Source: Tardiphaga sp. 709
GTDB lineage: Bacteria > Pseudomonadota > Alphaproteobacteria > Rhizobiales > Xanthobacteraceae
Assembly: GCF_032401055.1 (NCBI RefSeq)
Contig: NZ_CP135529.1
Coordinates: forward strand, 1,860,001-1,924,000
DNA length: 64,000 nt
Direction of reading: 5' to 3'
A program made the position numbers and the translations under genes. Positions within the stretch are counted from its first letter, which is position 1. Every line of letters begins with the position of its first letter. The notes below the pieces were generated by a model that saw only the letters and a program-made list of their open reading frames with translations, made no database searches and was not told where the DNA came from. Of the stretch, positions 45,953-55,849 are shown piece after piece.

Positions 45953-47385
45953 TCGGCAGCCACCAATAAATCTGAAACGAGCTTGTTGATCTGAGCGGCG
46001 CGCCACGGCGCGGAATGCGCCACGACATCGCCGATGATGAGAACCGCCGGACCGCCATCGATCTGGTCGACCAGCGCCGGGAGATCGTCGAGCATACCCA
46101 CCGCCGCTTGGGCGTCCGGACGCGTCACGCGCGCAAACACGCCAACCGGCGTTTGTGGCGAGCGCCCGGCAGCGAGCAATCCAGCGCGGATCGTGGGGGC
46201 AGCGGTCATACCCATATAAACAACGACTGTCATCTTCTCGTCGGTGAGCGTCGACCAGTCGACCTTGTCGGCGTCCTTTTCCTTGTGCGCCGTCAGGAAG
46301 GTGATGCGCAGCGCTTCGCGGCGATAGGTCAGCGGCGCCTCGAACATAGCCGCAGCGCCAAGACCTGCGGTGATGCCGGGAATAACGGAGTAAGCAACAC
46401 CCGCTTCGCGCAGCGCTTCGATCTCCTCGCCACCGCGCCCGAAAATGAAGGGATCACCGCCCTTCAAGCGCACGGCGCGTTGCCCAACTTTCGCAGCTTC
46501 GATCAGCAATTTGTGGATCGCATCCTGACCGATGCCAGGCTTGCCGACCCGGCGACCCACCGGAATACGCGATGCATCCCGGCGGATGCGGTCGAGCACT
46601 TCGGGTGACACCAGTTCGTCGTAAAATACAACGTCGGCGTCCTGCAGCGCGCGCAACGCCTTGATGGTCAGGAGATCCGGATCGCCCGGCCCAGCTCCCA
46701 CCAGCGTGACGTGACCTTCGACAACGCCGGCCTGCGCTGCACCTGCATAGATCGAGAGATCGGCGATTTCCGTCAGCGCCTTCTCGGCCTCGGTACCTCG
46801 CCCCGCCAGCACCAGCGCGCCGATCGGACCGTCGACGATGCGCTCCCAGAACCTGCGACGTAACGGCGCCTCGGCGATCTTGTCGTTAATCGGTCTGCGC
46901 CAGCGCCCGATGAAGCCCGCGAGATCGCCGATCCGCGCCGGCAGCATCGCCTCGATCTTTTCGCGCACACGCCGCGCCACCACCGGCGACGCACCGCCGG
47001 TTCCGACGGCGACGACCACATCGCCGCGATCGACGATGGCCGGAAAGATGAAAGTGGAGTGCGCGAGCTCATCCATCACATTGACGGGCACGCCGCTCGC
47101 TTTGGCGCGCGCAGCCACCGCATGGCCGAGTTCGCCGGCGCCGGCGCAGAGCACAGCGATGGTCCCCGAAAGATCGGCGGTCACCGGATCGCCCTCGACA
47201 TGTTCAATGCGCGCCACGCCATCGGCATCGAGCCCGGACGTGTCACGATTGCCGTCCGTTGCGTACCAGCGAATCCGCGCACCGGCCGCCAGCAGCAGCC
47301 TCAGCTTGGCGCGCACGAGTTCGCCCTGGCCGACAAGAATGATCGGCCCGGTCTGCAAATCGAGGAAGACAGGCAGAAACCGCAT
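45949..47385 (-). CDS. cysG: Siroheme synthase CysG
   Basis: A 478-residue fusion enzyme. The N-terminal part (about 1-150; FLDLQTGPIILVGQGELVRA, then GTGGASPVVARRVREKIEA) is the precorrin-2 dehydrogenase/ferrochelatase. The C-terminal part (about 215-460; VTLVGAGPGDPDLLTIKALR, VRLKGGDPFIFGRGGEEIEA, PGITAGLGAAAMFEAPLTYR) is uroporphyrinogen-III C-methyltransferase. It makes siroheme for the downstream reductase and starts the four-gene operon cysG-DUF2849-cysI-DUF934. Confidence 0.94.
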   Translation of the reverse strand: MRFLPVFLDLQTGPIILVGQGELVRAKLRLLLAAGARIRWYATDGNRDTSGLDADGVARIEHVEGDPVTADLSGTIAVLCAGAGELGHAVAARAKASGVPVNVMDELAHSTFIFPAIVDRGDVVVAVGTGGASPVVARRVREKIEAMLPARIGDLAGFIGRWRRPINDKIAEAPLRRRFWERIVDGPIGALVLAGRGTEAEKALTEIADLSIYAGAAQAGVVEGHVTLVGAGPGDPDLLTIKALRALQDADVVFYDELVSPEVLDRIRRDASRIPVGRRVGKPGIGQDAIHKLLIEAAKVGQRAVRLKGGDPFIFGRGGEEIEALREAGVAYSVIPGITAGLGAAAMFEAPLTYRREALRITFLTAHKEKDADKVDWSTLTDEKMTVVVYMGMTAAPTIRAGLLAAGRSPQTPVGVFARVTRPDAQAAVGMLDDLPALVDQIDGGPAVLIIGDVVAHSAPWRAAQINKLVSDLLVAAE

Positions 47386-47687
47386 ACATACTCCGCTGCC
47401 CCGAAATTCGGGGGTTGACTGGAATTATATTCTATATATCTCTCGATAACGAGGCGCAAAGAGAAGATTTTATCTTCTTCGAGGCGTTCTAACTATAGAA
47501 TTTTTGTCCTCAAACACCAAGCGTCGTAGATGCTTCTCCTCAATAACGGTCGGCCGATGCAGGAGTTGCGCGAAATCGCACCGGTGCCCGCCCCCGTTGC
47601 GCAGCAAATTCCGGACCGTTTGCCGGGCAAAACGCCGCAGCCGCCGCTCCCGGCCATCCGATCGCTCTCACTCACAAGGGACTTCAC
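47386..47687. promoter_or_regulatory. Divergent control region between cysG and the second sbp
   Basis: The two sulfur operons diverge across 302 bases. Three short palindromes stand out: GAAT-TAT-ATTC (47422-47432), AGAAGAT-TTT-ATCTTCT (47462-47478) and TTCTA-ACTA-TAGAA (47487-47500). TTGACT lies at 47415-47420 and CTATAT at 47432-47437, but their spacing is not that of one promoter. The sites are candidates for a LysR-type (CysB/Cbl-like) or other sulfur regulator; no regulator gene is adjacent. Confidence 0.5.
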
Positions 47688-48689
47688 GTGAACCGTTTCA
47701 TTATCGCTCTCGCCGCCGGGCTCGGCATTCTCGCGACTGCACCCGCGCAGGCACAAACGCCGAACACGCTGCTCAATGTCTCCTACGACATCTCGCGCGA
47801 GCTCTATGCCGAGATCAACGTAGCGTTCGCCAAGCAGTGGAAGGCCAAGACCGGCCAGGACGTCACCATTAACCAGTCGCATAATGGCTCGTCGCGCCAG
47901 GCGCGTTCGATCCTTGAGGGCCTGGAAGCGGACGTCGTCACCTTCAATCAGGTCACCGACGTGCAGGTGCTGTATGACCGCGGCAAACTCATCCCGGCCG
48001 ACTGGGCCAAGCGGCTGCCGAACAATTCCTCGCCTTATTACTCGCTGCCGGCCTTCCTGGTGCGCGCCGGAAATCCAAAGGGGATCAAGGATTGGGACGA
48101 TCTGGTGAAGCCGGGCGTGCAGGTGATCTTCCCGAACCCGAAGACCTCGGGCAATGCGCGCTACACCTATCTGGCCGCCTATGCCTTCGCGAAGAACAAG
48201 TATGGCGCCGACAAGGCCGATGACTTCATCAAGAAGCTGTTTGCCAATGTCCCGGTGTTTGACACCGGTGGCCGCGCCGCCACCACGACCTTCGTCGAGC
48301 GCGGCACCGGCGATGTGCTGATCACCTTCGAGGCCGAGACCTCGTCCATCCGCGACCTCGCCGGCAAGGACAAGTATGAAGTGGTGGTGCCACCGACCAG
48401 CGTGCTCGCCGAATTCCCGGTGACCGTCGTTGACAAATATGCCGACAAGCACGGCACGAAGGCACTCGCGACCGCCTATCTCGAATTCCTGTATTCGCCG
48501 GAAGGCCAGGACATCGAAGCCAAGGGCTATAACCGCGTCACCGACAAGACCGTGATGGCAAAATACAAGGACAAATTCCCGGAAGTGAAGCTGTACCGCG
48601 TCGAGGACGAATTCGGCGGCTGGGACAAGCTGAATGCCGAACACCTCAATCCCGGCGCAAAGCTGGACACGCTGTTCGGCGGGAAGTGA
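47688..48689 (+). CDS. sbp: Periplasmic sulfate-binding protein (cluster 2)
   Basis: A 333-residue exported binding protein (start GTG), with signal peptide MNRFIIALAAGLGILATAPA and cleavage after AQAQ. It shares with the first copy the blocks LLNVSYDISRELYAEINVAF, INQSHNGSSRQARSILEGLE and FPNPKTSGNARYTYLAAYAF, but the two are clearly diverged, so they are old paralogues rather than a recent duplication. It is followed by a palindromic repeat, then cysT2 and cysW2. Confidence 0.93.
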   Translation: MNRFIIALAAGLGILATAPAQAQTPNTLLNVSYDISRELYAEINVAFAKQWKAKTGQDVTINQSHNGSSRQARSILEGLEADVVTFNQVTDVQVLYDRGKLIPADWAKRLPNNSSPYYSLPAFLVRAGNPKGIKDWDDLVKPGVQVIFPNPKTSGNARYTYLAAYAFAKNKYGADKADDFIKKLFANVPVFDTGGRAATTTFVERGTGDVLITFEAETSSIRDLAGKDKYEVVVPPTSVLAEFPVTVVDKYADKHGTKALATAYLEFLYSPEGQDIEAKGYNRVTDKTVMAKYKDKFPEVKLYRVEDEFGGWDKLNAEHLNPGAKLDTLFGGK

Positions 48690-48701
48690 ACCACAAACTC
48701 C

Positions 48702-48787
48702 GTCATGCCCGGGCTTGACCCGGGCATCCACGTCTTGGCTGCAAATGAACTAAAGACGTGGATGGCCGGGACAAGCCCGTCCATGAC
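48702..48787. repeat. Palindromic dispersed repeat (GTCATGCCCGGGC type)
   Basis: GTCATGCCCGGGCTTGACCC, ATCCACGTCTT and, after a short loop, AAGACGTGGAT, GGCCGGGACAAGCCCG and CATGAC form a long imperfect hairpin of about 86 bases. The type is a very common intergenic element in Bradyrhizobium-group genomes. It sits within the second sulfate operon and could modulate expression of the permease genes. Confidence 0.78.
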
Positions 48788-48886
48788 ATGGGAGAGGACG
48801 GGCGCCTGCATTAGACGACCTCCCCGCATTCCCTTTCCGCGCAAATCGTCTAAGAGAAGCCCACAGCTTCACACACGGACCTTCCC

Positions 48887-49714
48887 TTGAGACGTAGCGT
48901 CATTCCAGGTTTCGGGCTCTCGCTCGGCATTACGCTCTTTTATCTCGGAGCAATCGTGCTGTTGCCGCTCTGCGCGCTGATCCTGAAAGCCTCGGACGTC
49001 GGGCTTGCGCAATTGTGGGACATACTGTCGTCACCGCGCACGTTGTCGGCCATCCGCGTCACCGTGACGATGGCGCTGGCGGCCACCGCATTCAATGCCA
49101 TCTACGGCCTGCTGCTCGCCTGGGTGCTGGCACGCTATCAATTTCCCGGCAAGCGCATTCTCGACGCGCTGGTCGACGTGCCCTTCGCGCTGCCGACCGC
49201 CGTGGCCGGCCTCGCGCTGACGGCGCTGTTTTCCAAGAAAGGCTGGTTCGGCGCACCGCTCGATGCACTTGGCATCCAGGTCGCCTACGCACCGCTCGGC
49301 ATCGCCATCGCGATGGCTTTTACCAGCATTCCCTTTGTGGTGCGCACAGTGCAGCCGGTGATCGAGGATCTCGGCTCCGATGTCGAGGAAGCGGGCCGCT
49401 CGCTCGGCGCCAACGATCTGCAAATTCTCTGGCGCGTGATCTTCCCCGCGATCTTTCCGGCGTTCCTCGCCGGCTGCTCGCTGTCCTTCGCACGCAGCCT
49501 CGGCGAATTCGGCGCGGTGATTTTCATCGCCGGCAACCAGCCGATGAAGACCGAGATCGTTGCCCTGCTGACCTATATTCGGCTCGAGGAATACAACTAC
49601 CAAGCTGCCGCCGCGATTGCCGTGGTGATGCTGGCGATGGCGTTTGCGATGCTGATCGTCACCAATGCCGTGCAGGCCTGGAACCTGCGCTATCTCGGCC
49701 GGGGAGATGCGTGA
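48887..49714 (+). CDS. cysT: Sulfate ABC transporter permease CysT (cluster 2)
   Basis: A 275-residue, six-helix permease starting at TTG 48887. RRSVIPGFGLSLGITLFYLG, VDVPFALPTAVAGLALTALF, the EAA loop VEEAGRSLGANDLQILWRVI and ARSLGEFGAVIFIAGNQPM are typical of CysT. Its stop overlaps the cysW2 start (TGATG). Confidence 0.94.
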   Translation: MRRSVIPGFGLSLGITLFYLGAIVLLPLCALILKASDVGLAQLWDILSSPRTLSAIRVTVTMALAATAFNAIYGLLLAWVLARYQFPGKRILDALVDVPFALPTAVAGLALTALFSKKGWFGAPLDALGIQVAYAPLGIAIAMAFTSIPFVVRTVQPVIEDLGSDVEEAGRSLGANDLQILWRVIFPAIFPAFLAGCSLSFARSLGEFGAVIFIAGNQPMKTEIVALLTYIRLEEYNYQAAAAIAVVMLAMAFAMLIVTNAVQAWNLRYLGRGDA

Positions 49715-50601
49715 TGTCGCATCCGACGAGTGAACGCGCCCATACCGAATGGATGGTGACGCCCGTTGGTGCCGGCCCGGTGACGCGCCGCGTGGTACTT
49801 GGCATCGTCGCGATCCTCACATTGCTGTTCCTGATCGCACCGCTGGCTTTGATCTTCAGTTCAGCGCTGTCGCAAGGCATCGGCACGTTTTTCAACAGCC
49901 TCACCGAGCCCGGCACGCAGCATGCGATCTTCCTGACTGTCGTCACCGCGCTGATCGCCGTGCCGATCAATATCGTATTCGGTCTCGCCGCGGCGTGGAC
50001 GGTGACCAAGTTCGTCTTCCCAGGCCGCACGCTCCTCATTTCGCTGATCGAACTGCCCTATTCCATCTCGCCGATCGTCGCCGGCGTCGCCTATATCTTC
50101 GTCTACGGCTCGCAAGGCCTGTTCGGCCCGCTGATCGAAGCCATGGGCATCAAGGTGATGTTCGCACTGCCGGCGATCGTGCTCGCCAGCATGTTCGTCA
50201 CCGCGCCCTTCGTGGCGCGTGAGTTGATCCCGCTCATGCAGGTGCAGGGCACGGATGAGGAAGAGGCCGCCGTCACACTCGGCGCTTCCGGCTTTGCGAC
50301 CTTCCTGCGCGTAACGCTGCCCAACGTTCGCTGGGCGGTGCTCTATGGCGCGATCCTGTGCAATGCACGCGTGATGGGCGAATTTGGCGCCGTCTCCGTC
50401 GTCTCCGGCAACATCCGCGGCCAGACCACAACGCTGCCGCTGCAAATTGAACTTCTGTATCAGGACTACAATGTCGCAGGCGCCTTCGCCGCGGCGACGG
50501 TGCTGACTGCGGTGGCGCTGCTCACCATCGTGATCAAGGTGGTGCTGGAGCGCCTCTCGCCTGATCATGCGCAGGCCGCGGCCCGGCCACCGGGTCACTG
50601 A
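49714..50601 (+). CDS. cysW: Sulfate ABC transporter permease CysW (cluster 2)
   Basis: A 295-residue, six-helix permease; the ATG is embedded in the stop of cysT2. Core motifs are LIELPYSISPIVAGVAYIFV, the EAA loop EEEAAVTLGASGFATFLRVT and [18 protein letters not shown]. No cysA follows: the next gene is glcB, so this importer must borrow an ATPase, most simply the CysA at 39441-40481. Confidence 0.94.
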   Translation: MSHPTSERAHTEWMVTPVGAGPVTRRVVLGIVAILTLLFLIAPLALIFSSALSQGIGTFFNSLTEPGTQHAIFLTVVTALIAVPINIVFGLAAAWTVTKFVFPGRTLLISLIELPYSISPIVAGVAYIFVYGSQGLFGPLIEAMGIKVMFALPAIVLASMFVTAPFVARELIPLMQVQGTDEEEAAVTLGASGFATFLRVTLPNVRWAVLYGAILCNARVMGEFGAVSVVSGNIRGQTTTLPLQIELLYQDYNVAGAFAAATVLTAVALLTIVIKVVLERLSPDHAQAAARPPGH

Positions 50602-50732
50602 TCCCTTTAGGGGACTTCTCACCGGGTAGCGTTTGGCGCTAAAAGGTCCCATGGGCGCCGCGGTTTGGCGCCGTTTATGCATATACTCCCTGAAATTAGA
50701 GCAGAATTGCCGCTTCTCGCGAGAAAGACACC

Positions 50733-52892
50733 ATGAAACGCATCGACGCCCACGGACTGCAGATCGCCCCCGTCCTGTTCGACTTCATCGCCAAGGAAGC
50801 CGCCCCCGGGACCGGCATCCAGCCGGATGCGTTCTGGGCCGGCGTCGCCGCTCTCATCAAGGACCTGGGCCCAAAGAACCGCGAACTGCTCAAGGTGCGC
50901 GATACGTTGCAGGCCAAGATTGATGCCTGGCATCTGGCCAACAAGGGCGCCTTCGACATGAACGCCTATACGGCGTTCCTCAAGGAAATCGGCTACCTCC
51001 TCCCGGAGCCTGCGACCAAGCCGGTCGAGACTGCCAATGTCGATATCGAGATCGGCCAGATCTGCGGCCCGCAGCTCGTGGTGCCGCTCACCAATGCGCG
51101 CTACGCGCTGAATGCCGCAAATGCGCGCTGGGGCAGTCTCTACGATGCCTTCTACGGCACCGATGCAATCCCGCATGATCCGTCTGAAGGTGGCAAAGGC
51201 TACAACAAGGCACGCGGCGACAAAGTCATCGCCAAGGCAAAAGCCTTCCTCGATCAGGCTGCACCGCTCGCGACCGGCAGCCACACCGATGTCACGGCCT
51301 ACAGCATCATTGCGGGCCAGCTCTCGGCCAAGCTCAAGAGCGGCAACCTCACCGCGCTGAAGAACGAATCCCAGCTCGCTGGCTATCTCGGCGAGCTCGC
51401 CACCCCGACCTCGATCCTGCTGGTCAATAACGGCCTGCATATCGAAGTGAAGATCGATCGAACCAACACCATTGGCAAGGACGACTCCGCCGGTGTTGCC
51501 GACATGATCATGGAGTCGGCCGTCTCGACCATTCTCGACATGGAAGACAGTGTCGCCACTGTGGACGCCGACGACAAGGTGCTGGTCTATCGCAACACGC
51601 TGGGCCTGATGAACGGCACGCTCTCGGCCGATTTCGAAAAGGGCGGCAAGACGCTGAAGCGCGCACTCAATGAAGACCGTGTCTACAAGACGATCGACGG
51701 CAAGAACCTGACCCTGCATGGCCGCAGCCTGATGCTGATGCGCAATGTCGGCCATCACATGTTTACGGATGCGGTGCTCGACAGCGCCGGCGAGGAAATT
51801 CCGGAAGGCCTGCTCGATGCCGCCGTTGCTGGCCTGATCGCAATCCACGACCTCAAGAGCAAGGGTCCGATCCGCAACAGCCGCACCGGCTCGATCTATA
51901 TCGTCAAGCCGAAGATGCACGGCCCCGATGAAGTGGCGCTGACCTGCGAAATCTTTGCGCACGTCGAGAAGCTGCTGTCGCTGCCCGAGAACACCATGAA
52001 GGTCGGCATCATGGATGAGGAACGCCGCACCACGGTGAACCTCAAGGCCTGCATCCAGAATGCATCCAAGCGCATCATGTTCATCAACACCGGCTTCCTC
52101 GACCGCACCGGCGACGAGATCCACACGTCGATGGAAGCGGGTCCGATGATCCGCAAGAACGACATGAAGGCGACGCCGTGGATCAAGGCCTATGAAGAAT
52201 GGAACGTGGATGTCGGCCTGATCGATGGCCTGCCGGGCCATGCCCAGATCGGCAAGGGCATGTGGGCCGCGCCCGACAAGATGGCGGACATGCTGGTGCA
52301 GAAGCTCGGCCATCCCCAAGCTGGCGCCACCACCGCATGGGTGCCCTCGCCGACGGCCGCGACGCTGCACGCGTTGCACTATCATCAGATCGATGTCGCG
52401 ACGCGCCAGAAGGATCTCGCCAAGGGCGGCCCCCGCGGCAAGCTCACCGACATCCTTACTATTCCGGTGTCGCAATCGAACTGGGCGCCCGATGACGTTA
52501 AGCAGGAGATCGACAACAACTGCCAGGGCATCCTCGGCTATGTCGTACGCTGGATCGACCAGGGCGTCGGCTGTTCCAAGGTGCCGGACATTCATGGCGT
52601 CGGCCTGATGGAAGACCGCGCGACCTTGCGCATCTCCGCGCAGCACCTCGCCAACTGGCTGCATCAGGGCGTCATCACCAAGGATCAGGTGATGGAATCG
52701 CTGAAGCGCATGGCTGTGGTGGTGGACGAGCAAAACAAGGGCGACGCGCTGTATCAGAACATGGCGCCCTCGTTCGACGGCGTCGCCTTCAAGGCTGCCT
52801 GCGACCTGATCTTCGAGGGACGCACGCAGCCGAACGGCTATACTGAATACATCCTCACGGCGCGCCGCCGCGAGGCGAAGGCGCTGGCTTGA
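50733..52892 (+). CDS. glcB: Malate synthase G
   Basis: A 719-residue Mg-dependent enzyme that condenses glyoxylate and acetyl-CoA to malate, completing the glyoxylate shunt. Catalytic and metal-site blocks are [40 protein letters not shown] and [20 protein letters not shown]. The N-terminal [20 protein letters not shown] and C-terminal [20 protein letters not shown] are also characteristic, and length matches isoform G. It is monocistronic, followed by a repeat and a terminator. Isocitrate lyase is not in the window. Confidence 0.96.
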   Translation: MKRIDAHGLQIAPVLFDFIAKEAAPGTGIQPDAFWAGVAALIKDLGPKNRELLKVRDTLQAKIDAWHLANKGAFDMNAYTAFLKEIGYLLPEPATKPVETANVDIEIGQICGPQLVVPLTNARYALNAANARWGSLYDAFYGTDAIPHDPSEGGKGYNKARGDKVIAKAKAFLDQAAPLATGSHTDVTAYSIIAGQLSAKLKSGNLTALKNESQLAGYLGELATPTSILLVNNGLHIEVKIDRTNTIGKDDSAGVADMIMESAVSTILDMEDSVATVDADDKVLVYRNTLGLMNGTLSADFEKGGKTLKRALNEDRVYKTIDGKNLTLHGRSLMLMRNVGHHMFTDAVLDSAGEEIPEGLLDAAVAGLIAIHDLKSKGPIRNSRTGSIYIVKPKMHGPDEVALTCEIFAHVEKLLSLPENTMKVGIMDEERRTTVNLKACIQNASKRIMFINTGFLDRTGDEIHTSMEAGPMIRKNDMKATPWIKAYEEWNVDVGLIDGLPGHAQIGKGMWAAPDKMADMLVQKLGHPQAGATTAWVPSPTAATLHALHYHQIDVATRQKDLAKGGPRGKLTDILTIPVSQSNWAPDDVKQEIDNNCQGILGYVVRWIDQGVGCSKVPDIHGVGLMEDRATLRISAQHLANWLHQGVITKDQVMESLKRMAVVVDEQNKGDALYQNMAPSFDGVAFKAACDLIFEGRTQPNGYTEYILTARRREAKALA

Positions 52893-52911
52893 TACACTCT
52901 TTGTCTCTGTC

Positions 52912-52939
52912 GTCATGGCCGGGAGAAGCCCGGCATGAC
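52912..52939. repeat. Short palindromic repeat (GTCATGGCCGGG type)
   Basis: GTCATGGCCGGG and CCCGGCATGAC form a hairpin with a small loop. It is a shortened relative of the 48702-48787 element and lies 20 bases after glcB. Confidence 0.65.
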
Positions 52940-52972
52940 GAATGAGAGAATGTCGATCGCATCGGCTGCAAG

Positions 52973-53005
52973 AAAAAAGCCCCGGCAAACCGCCGGGGCT
53001 TTTTT
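52973..53005. terminator. Bidirectional terminator after glcB
   Basis: AAAAAAGCCCCGGC and GCCGGGGCTTTTTT form a symmetrical stem with A/T tails, terminating glcB on the plus strand and the small membrane protein on the minus strand. Confidence 0.92.
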
Positions 53006-53019
53006 GTTAGTTCATCTCG

Positions 53020-53175
53020 CTAGAAAACCGCGATGTATTTCAGCAGCGAGATCACACCGAGAATGATCACGACGACGCGGCAAATCTGCTTCGCGCGGCC
53101 GTCGATCGGCAACAGATTGATCAAGTACAGAATGAGAACAACGACGAGAAAAGTGATCAAGACGCCGACGAGCAT
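53020..53175 (-). CDS. 51-residue two-helix membrane protein
   Basis: The minus strand encodes MLVGVLITFLVVVLILYLIN, then LLPIDGRAKQICRVVVIILG and VISLLKYIAVF. Two transmembrane helices flank a short loop with LPIDGRAKQ. This layout matches a family of tiny membrane proteins common in Rhizobiales (Thivi_2564-like, from memory). GGGGGGA lies several bases upstream of the ATG as a ribosome-binding site, and the gene ends just before a shared terminator. Function is unknown. Confidence 0.75.
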   Translation of the reverse strand: MLVGVLITFLVVVLILYLINLLPIDGRAKQICRVVVIILGVISLLKYIAVF

Positions 53176-53549
53176 GTGCGTATCCCCCCAGACTCAATGG
53201 AAATGAATAGCAGCCCCGGCCATCGCCACAGCTGCTCAACAGTGATCCAACGCGGGCGAGAGCGTTGAGTTCCCGGACCGGAACAAAAGAACCTCGCCAA
53301 ACTAGGCACGCAAGCTGGCTCTCAGGTCACCGACGGTCACGTAAAATCCGCGCCGCCAGCGGAGTGCCGAACCCGCGCGGAGCAGCAGAACCGATCAATC
53401 GCCGGGCTTCGTCCTTTGCCGTGTTGTAAGAACGCTTACGCACCGACTACCTAAAGTAGTCGCGCTTCAAGCTTGGCTCACAATACGGGTGCAATCGGAA
53501 ATATTTACCATTTGAAGCCTTACTAAATCAAATATTTGGGGGATTCATG
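53176..53549. promoter_or_regulatory. Control region of the first chemoreceptor
   Basis: This region of about 374 bases holds the small-protein promoter (minus) and the MCP promoter (plus). CTAC-CTAAA-GTAG (53447-53459) is a palindrome also present upstream of the second MCP, and AATATTTACCA (53500-53510) plus AATATTTGGGGGATTCAT directly before the start are repeated there as well. The rest shows no ORF or other signal. Confidence 0.55.
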
Positions 53550-55643
53550 ATGTTCAATCGATTGACCGTTTCCGCATTGCTTCAATCTGTCATCGTGGTC
53601 ATGGCGCTCTGTGTGGTCGCCGTCCTGGCAACGACAGCCTGGGACTCCTACGGGCGGCTACGTTCAGCCAGCCGCATCTCGGTAATTGCGGACGCCTCTG
53701 CGAATGCCTTCAAGGCGATGCATAATCTGCGCACCGACCGCGCATCGACGAACCGGAACCTGAACAACGAGACAGTCATTCAGCCGGACGGAGAAAAATA
53801 TCTCCGCTCCATTCGCGATTCCGAGATGCCGGCGATGCGAGCAGCGGCTGACCTTATTGCCACCATCGAATTCGCCGATCAAAAGACGCTGCACCCGACG
53901 CTGGTCCAGCTGGTCGATAAGCTGACCGCTCTGCAAACCGAATCCTGGGACGCGATGAGCAAGCTGAAGGCGTCGCGCCGTGCAGCCCTCGGCAAGGAGT
54001 ATATGGAGACCACACAGGCGCTGCTTGAAACACTGGAGAAAGTGTCGGCCCAGCTCGCCGCCGCGGTGAATCACAACGATCCCATGATCGATCAATTACT
54101 GTCGATCAAACAGGCGGCCTGGCTGTTGCGCAACACCGCCGGTGAAGGATCCCTCCTCGTCGCGAACGGCCTTGCTGTCGGGCGCGCCACACCTGAGAAC
54201 AAGCTCGCCTACACCAAGTTTGTTGGCGGCATCGACGCCGCCTGGAATGCGCTGGAATTGTCCGCGTCTGGAATGCAGCTGCCGCCCAACCTGGCTGCAA
54301 CCATGGCTGCTGCGAAGGTGGCTTATTTCGACCCGCAATATATGGCCCTTCGTGACCGTGTCATGAATGCACTGGTGAGCGGCGAAAAGCCCGAAATCAC
54401 CGCGAGCGAATGGACTCCAATCACCGTTGATCGCATGGCCAGTGCGGTTACAGTCGCTGAACGAGCGCTGAATGAAGCAAAAAGCCACACCTTGACGCAG
54501 TGGACTGCCGCGCAGCACGCGTTGATCCTGCAACTGGCGCTGCTCGCTGCCGCGCTCGGCGTAGCATTCGGCAGCATGGTTGCCGTCACCCGCCGCGTCA
54601 TCACCCCACTGCACACCATCCGCGATGCGATGCTGAAAGTCGCCGCAGGCGATCTCGTCGTCGATGCCGGCTATTCCGAACGGAAGGACGAAATCGGCGC
54701 GCTCGCCGGCGCTCTGGAGACCTTCAAGCAACAGGCCAAGGAGAAAGCACAGATCGAACAACAGGAGCGTAACCGCAACGCCGACGCGACCCAGCGGCAG
54801 CAGGCCATCGAACAGCACATCGGGACCTTCGAGGTCCAGATGCGCGATGCGCTCAACGCGCTCGGTAACGCGTCCGATCAGATGAACACCACATCGGATG
54901 GCATGGCGGTCGTGTCCAGCCAGACCAACGCCCGCGTGCAGGTCGCAGCAAAAGCCTCGGGCGAAGCCTCCCTGAACGTGCAGAATGTCGCCTCCGCCGC
55001 CGAACAGCTGAGCTCGTCGATCAACGATATCAGCCGGCAGGCCGCGCACGCCGCGGGAATCGCCAGTCGCGCCGTCAATCAGGCGCAGGAAACCGACGGC
55101 ACCGTCCAAGGCCTCGCCAAGACCGCCAACCGGATCGGCGAGGTGGTCGGATTGATCAACGATATCGCCTCGCAGACCAACCTGCTGGCGCTCAACGCCA
55201 CTATCGAAGCCGCGCGCGCTGGCGAGGCCGGACGCGGCTTTGCGGTCGTCGCATCGGAAGTGAAGTCACTGGCCAGCCAGACCGCCAAGGCAACCGACGA
55301 TATTTCGGAGCAGATCGCAGATATCCAGAAGGTCGCCAATGAGGCCATCGAGGCCATCAAGTCGATCGGCGGCATCATCGGCGAAGTCAATGAAGTAGCA
55401 ACTGCCATCGCCGCGGCCGTCGAAGAACAGGGCGCCGCGACACAAGAGATCACCCGAAGTACGCAGCAGGCCGCCGACGGCACCCGCAATGTGTCGGACA
55501 ACATCGCTGGCGTTAGCGCCGATGCGGACGCAGCTGGCGCTGCCGCGCAGGATGTGAAGGTAGCCTCCGAAACGCTAGCCACGCAGACGCGCCAGCTCGG
55601 CACACAGGTGACGGATTTCCTCGGCAAGATCCGGGCTGCCTAG
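53550..55643 (+). CDS. Methyl-accepting chemotaxis protein
   Basis: A 697-residue receptor with TM1 (about 8-28), a periplasmic helical sensor (about 30-310), TM2 (about 315-340), HAMP (about 345-395) and a cytoplasmic signalling domain with the hairpin tip [20 protein letters not shown] then [20 protein letters not shown]. No CheR/CheB tether pentapeptide is at the C-terminus (FLGKIRAA). ATG 53550 is preferred over 53547: it lies six bases after GGGGGA and aligns exactly with the start of the second MCP. The sensor ligand is unknown. Confidence 0.93.
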   Translation: MFNRLTVSALLQSVIVVMALCVVAVLATTAWDSYGRLRSASRISVIADASANAFKAMHNLRTDRASTNRNLNNETVIQPDGEKYLRSIRDSEMPAMRAAADLIATIEFADQKTLHPTLVQLVDKLTALQTESWDAMSKLKASRRAALGKEYMETTQALLETLEKVSAQLAAAVNHNDPMIDQLLSIKQAAWLLRNTAGEGSLLVANGLAVGRATPENKLAYTKFVGGIDAAWNALELSASGMQLPPNLAATMAAAKVAYFDPQYMALRDRVMNALVSGEKPEITASEWTPITVDRMASAVTVAERALNEAKSHTLTQWTAAQHALILQLALLAAALGVAFGSMVAVTRRVITPLHTIRDAMLKVAAGDLVVDAGYSERKDEIGALAGALETFKQQAKEKAQIEQQERNRNADATQRQQAIEQHIGTFEVQMRDALNALGNASDQMNTTSDGMAVVSSQTNARVQVAAKASGEASLNVQNVASAAEQLSSSINDISRQAAHAAGIASRAVNQAQETDGTVQGLAKTANRIGEVVGLINDIASQTNLLALNATIEAARAGEAGRGFAVVASEVKSLASQTAKATDDISEQIADIQKVANEAIEAIKSIGGIIGEVNEVATAIAAAVEEQGAATQEITRSTQQAADGTRNVSDNIAGVSADADAAGAAAQDVKVASETLATQTRQLGTQVTDFLGKIRAA

Positions 55644-55685
55644 GCAGGGCCTCATCAGTCACGTCATCAAGCGCTGACAAGTATC

Positions 55686-55713
55686 AAAAGCCCCAGCATC
55701 GTCGGGGCTTTTT
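55686..55713 (+). terminator. Intrinsic terminator between the chemoreceptor genes
   Basis: AAAAGCCCC and GGGGCTTTTT form a stem followed by T residues, 43 bases after the first MCP stop. It shows that the two receptors are separate transcription units. Confidence 0.88.
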
Positions 55714-55743
55714 CGTTGAAGCGTCGCCGGGCACGACAATATT

Positions 55744-55849
55744 CTACCTCAAGTAGATTTATTATAAACACATTCATCAAGACGAGCATGAACGTGAATA
55801 TTTACCAATTGCAGCCTTAAATACCGAAATATTTTTTGGGGGATTCATT
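55744..55849 (+). promoter_or_regulatory. Promoter/leader of the second chemoreceptor, same as the first
   Basis: CTAC-CTCAA-GTAG (55744-55756) and AATATTTACCA (55797-55807) recur here with the same 53-base offset (start to start) as upstream of the first MCP. GGGGGATTCAT precedes the start in both. Conservation of the palindrome, offset and leader across two otherwise unlike intergenic regions points to shared control. Confidence 0.6.

Noticed and set aside
50619-52988. Long open frame (789 codons) on the minus strand opposite glcB
   Set aside because: It is a mirror of a highly expressed GC-rich gene; the plus strand encodes a full malate synthase with all motifs, and the antisense protein has no recognisable domain.
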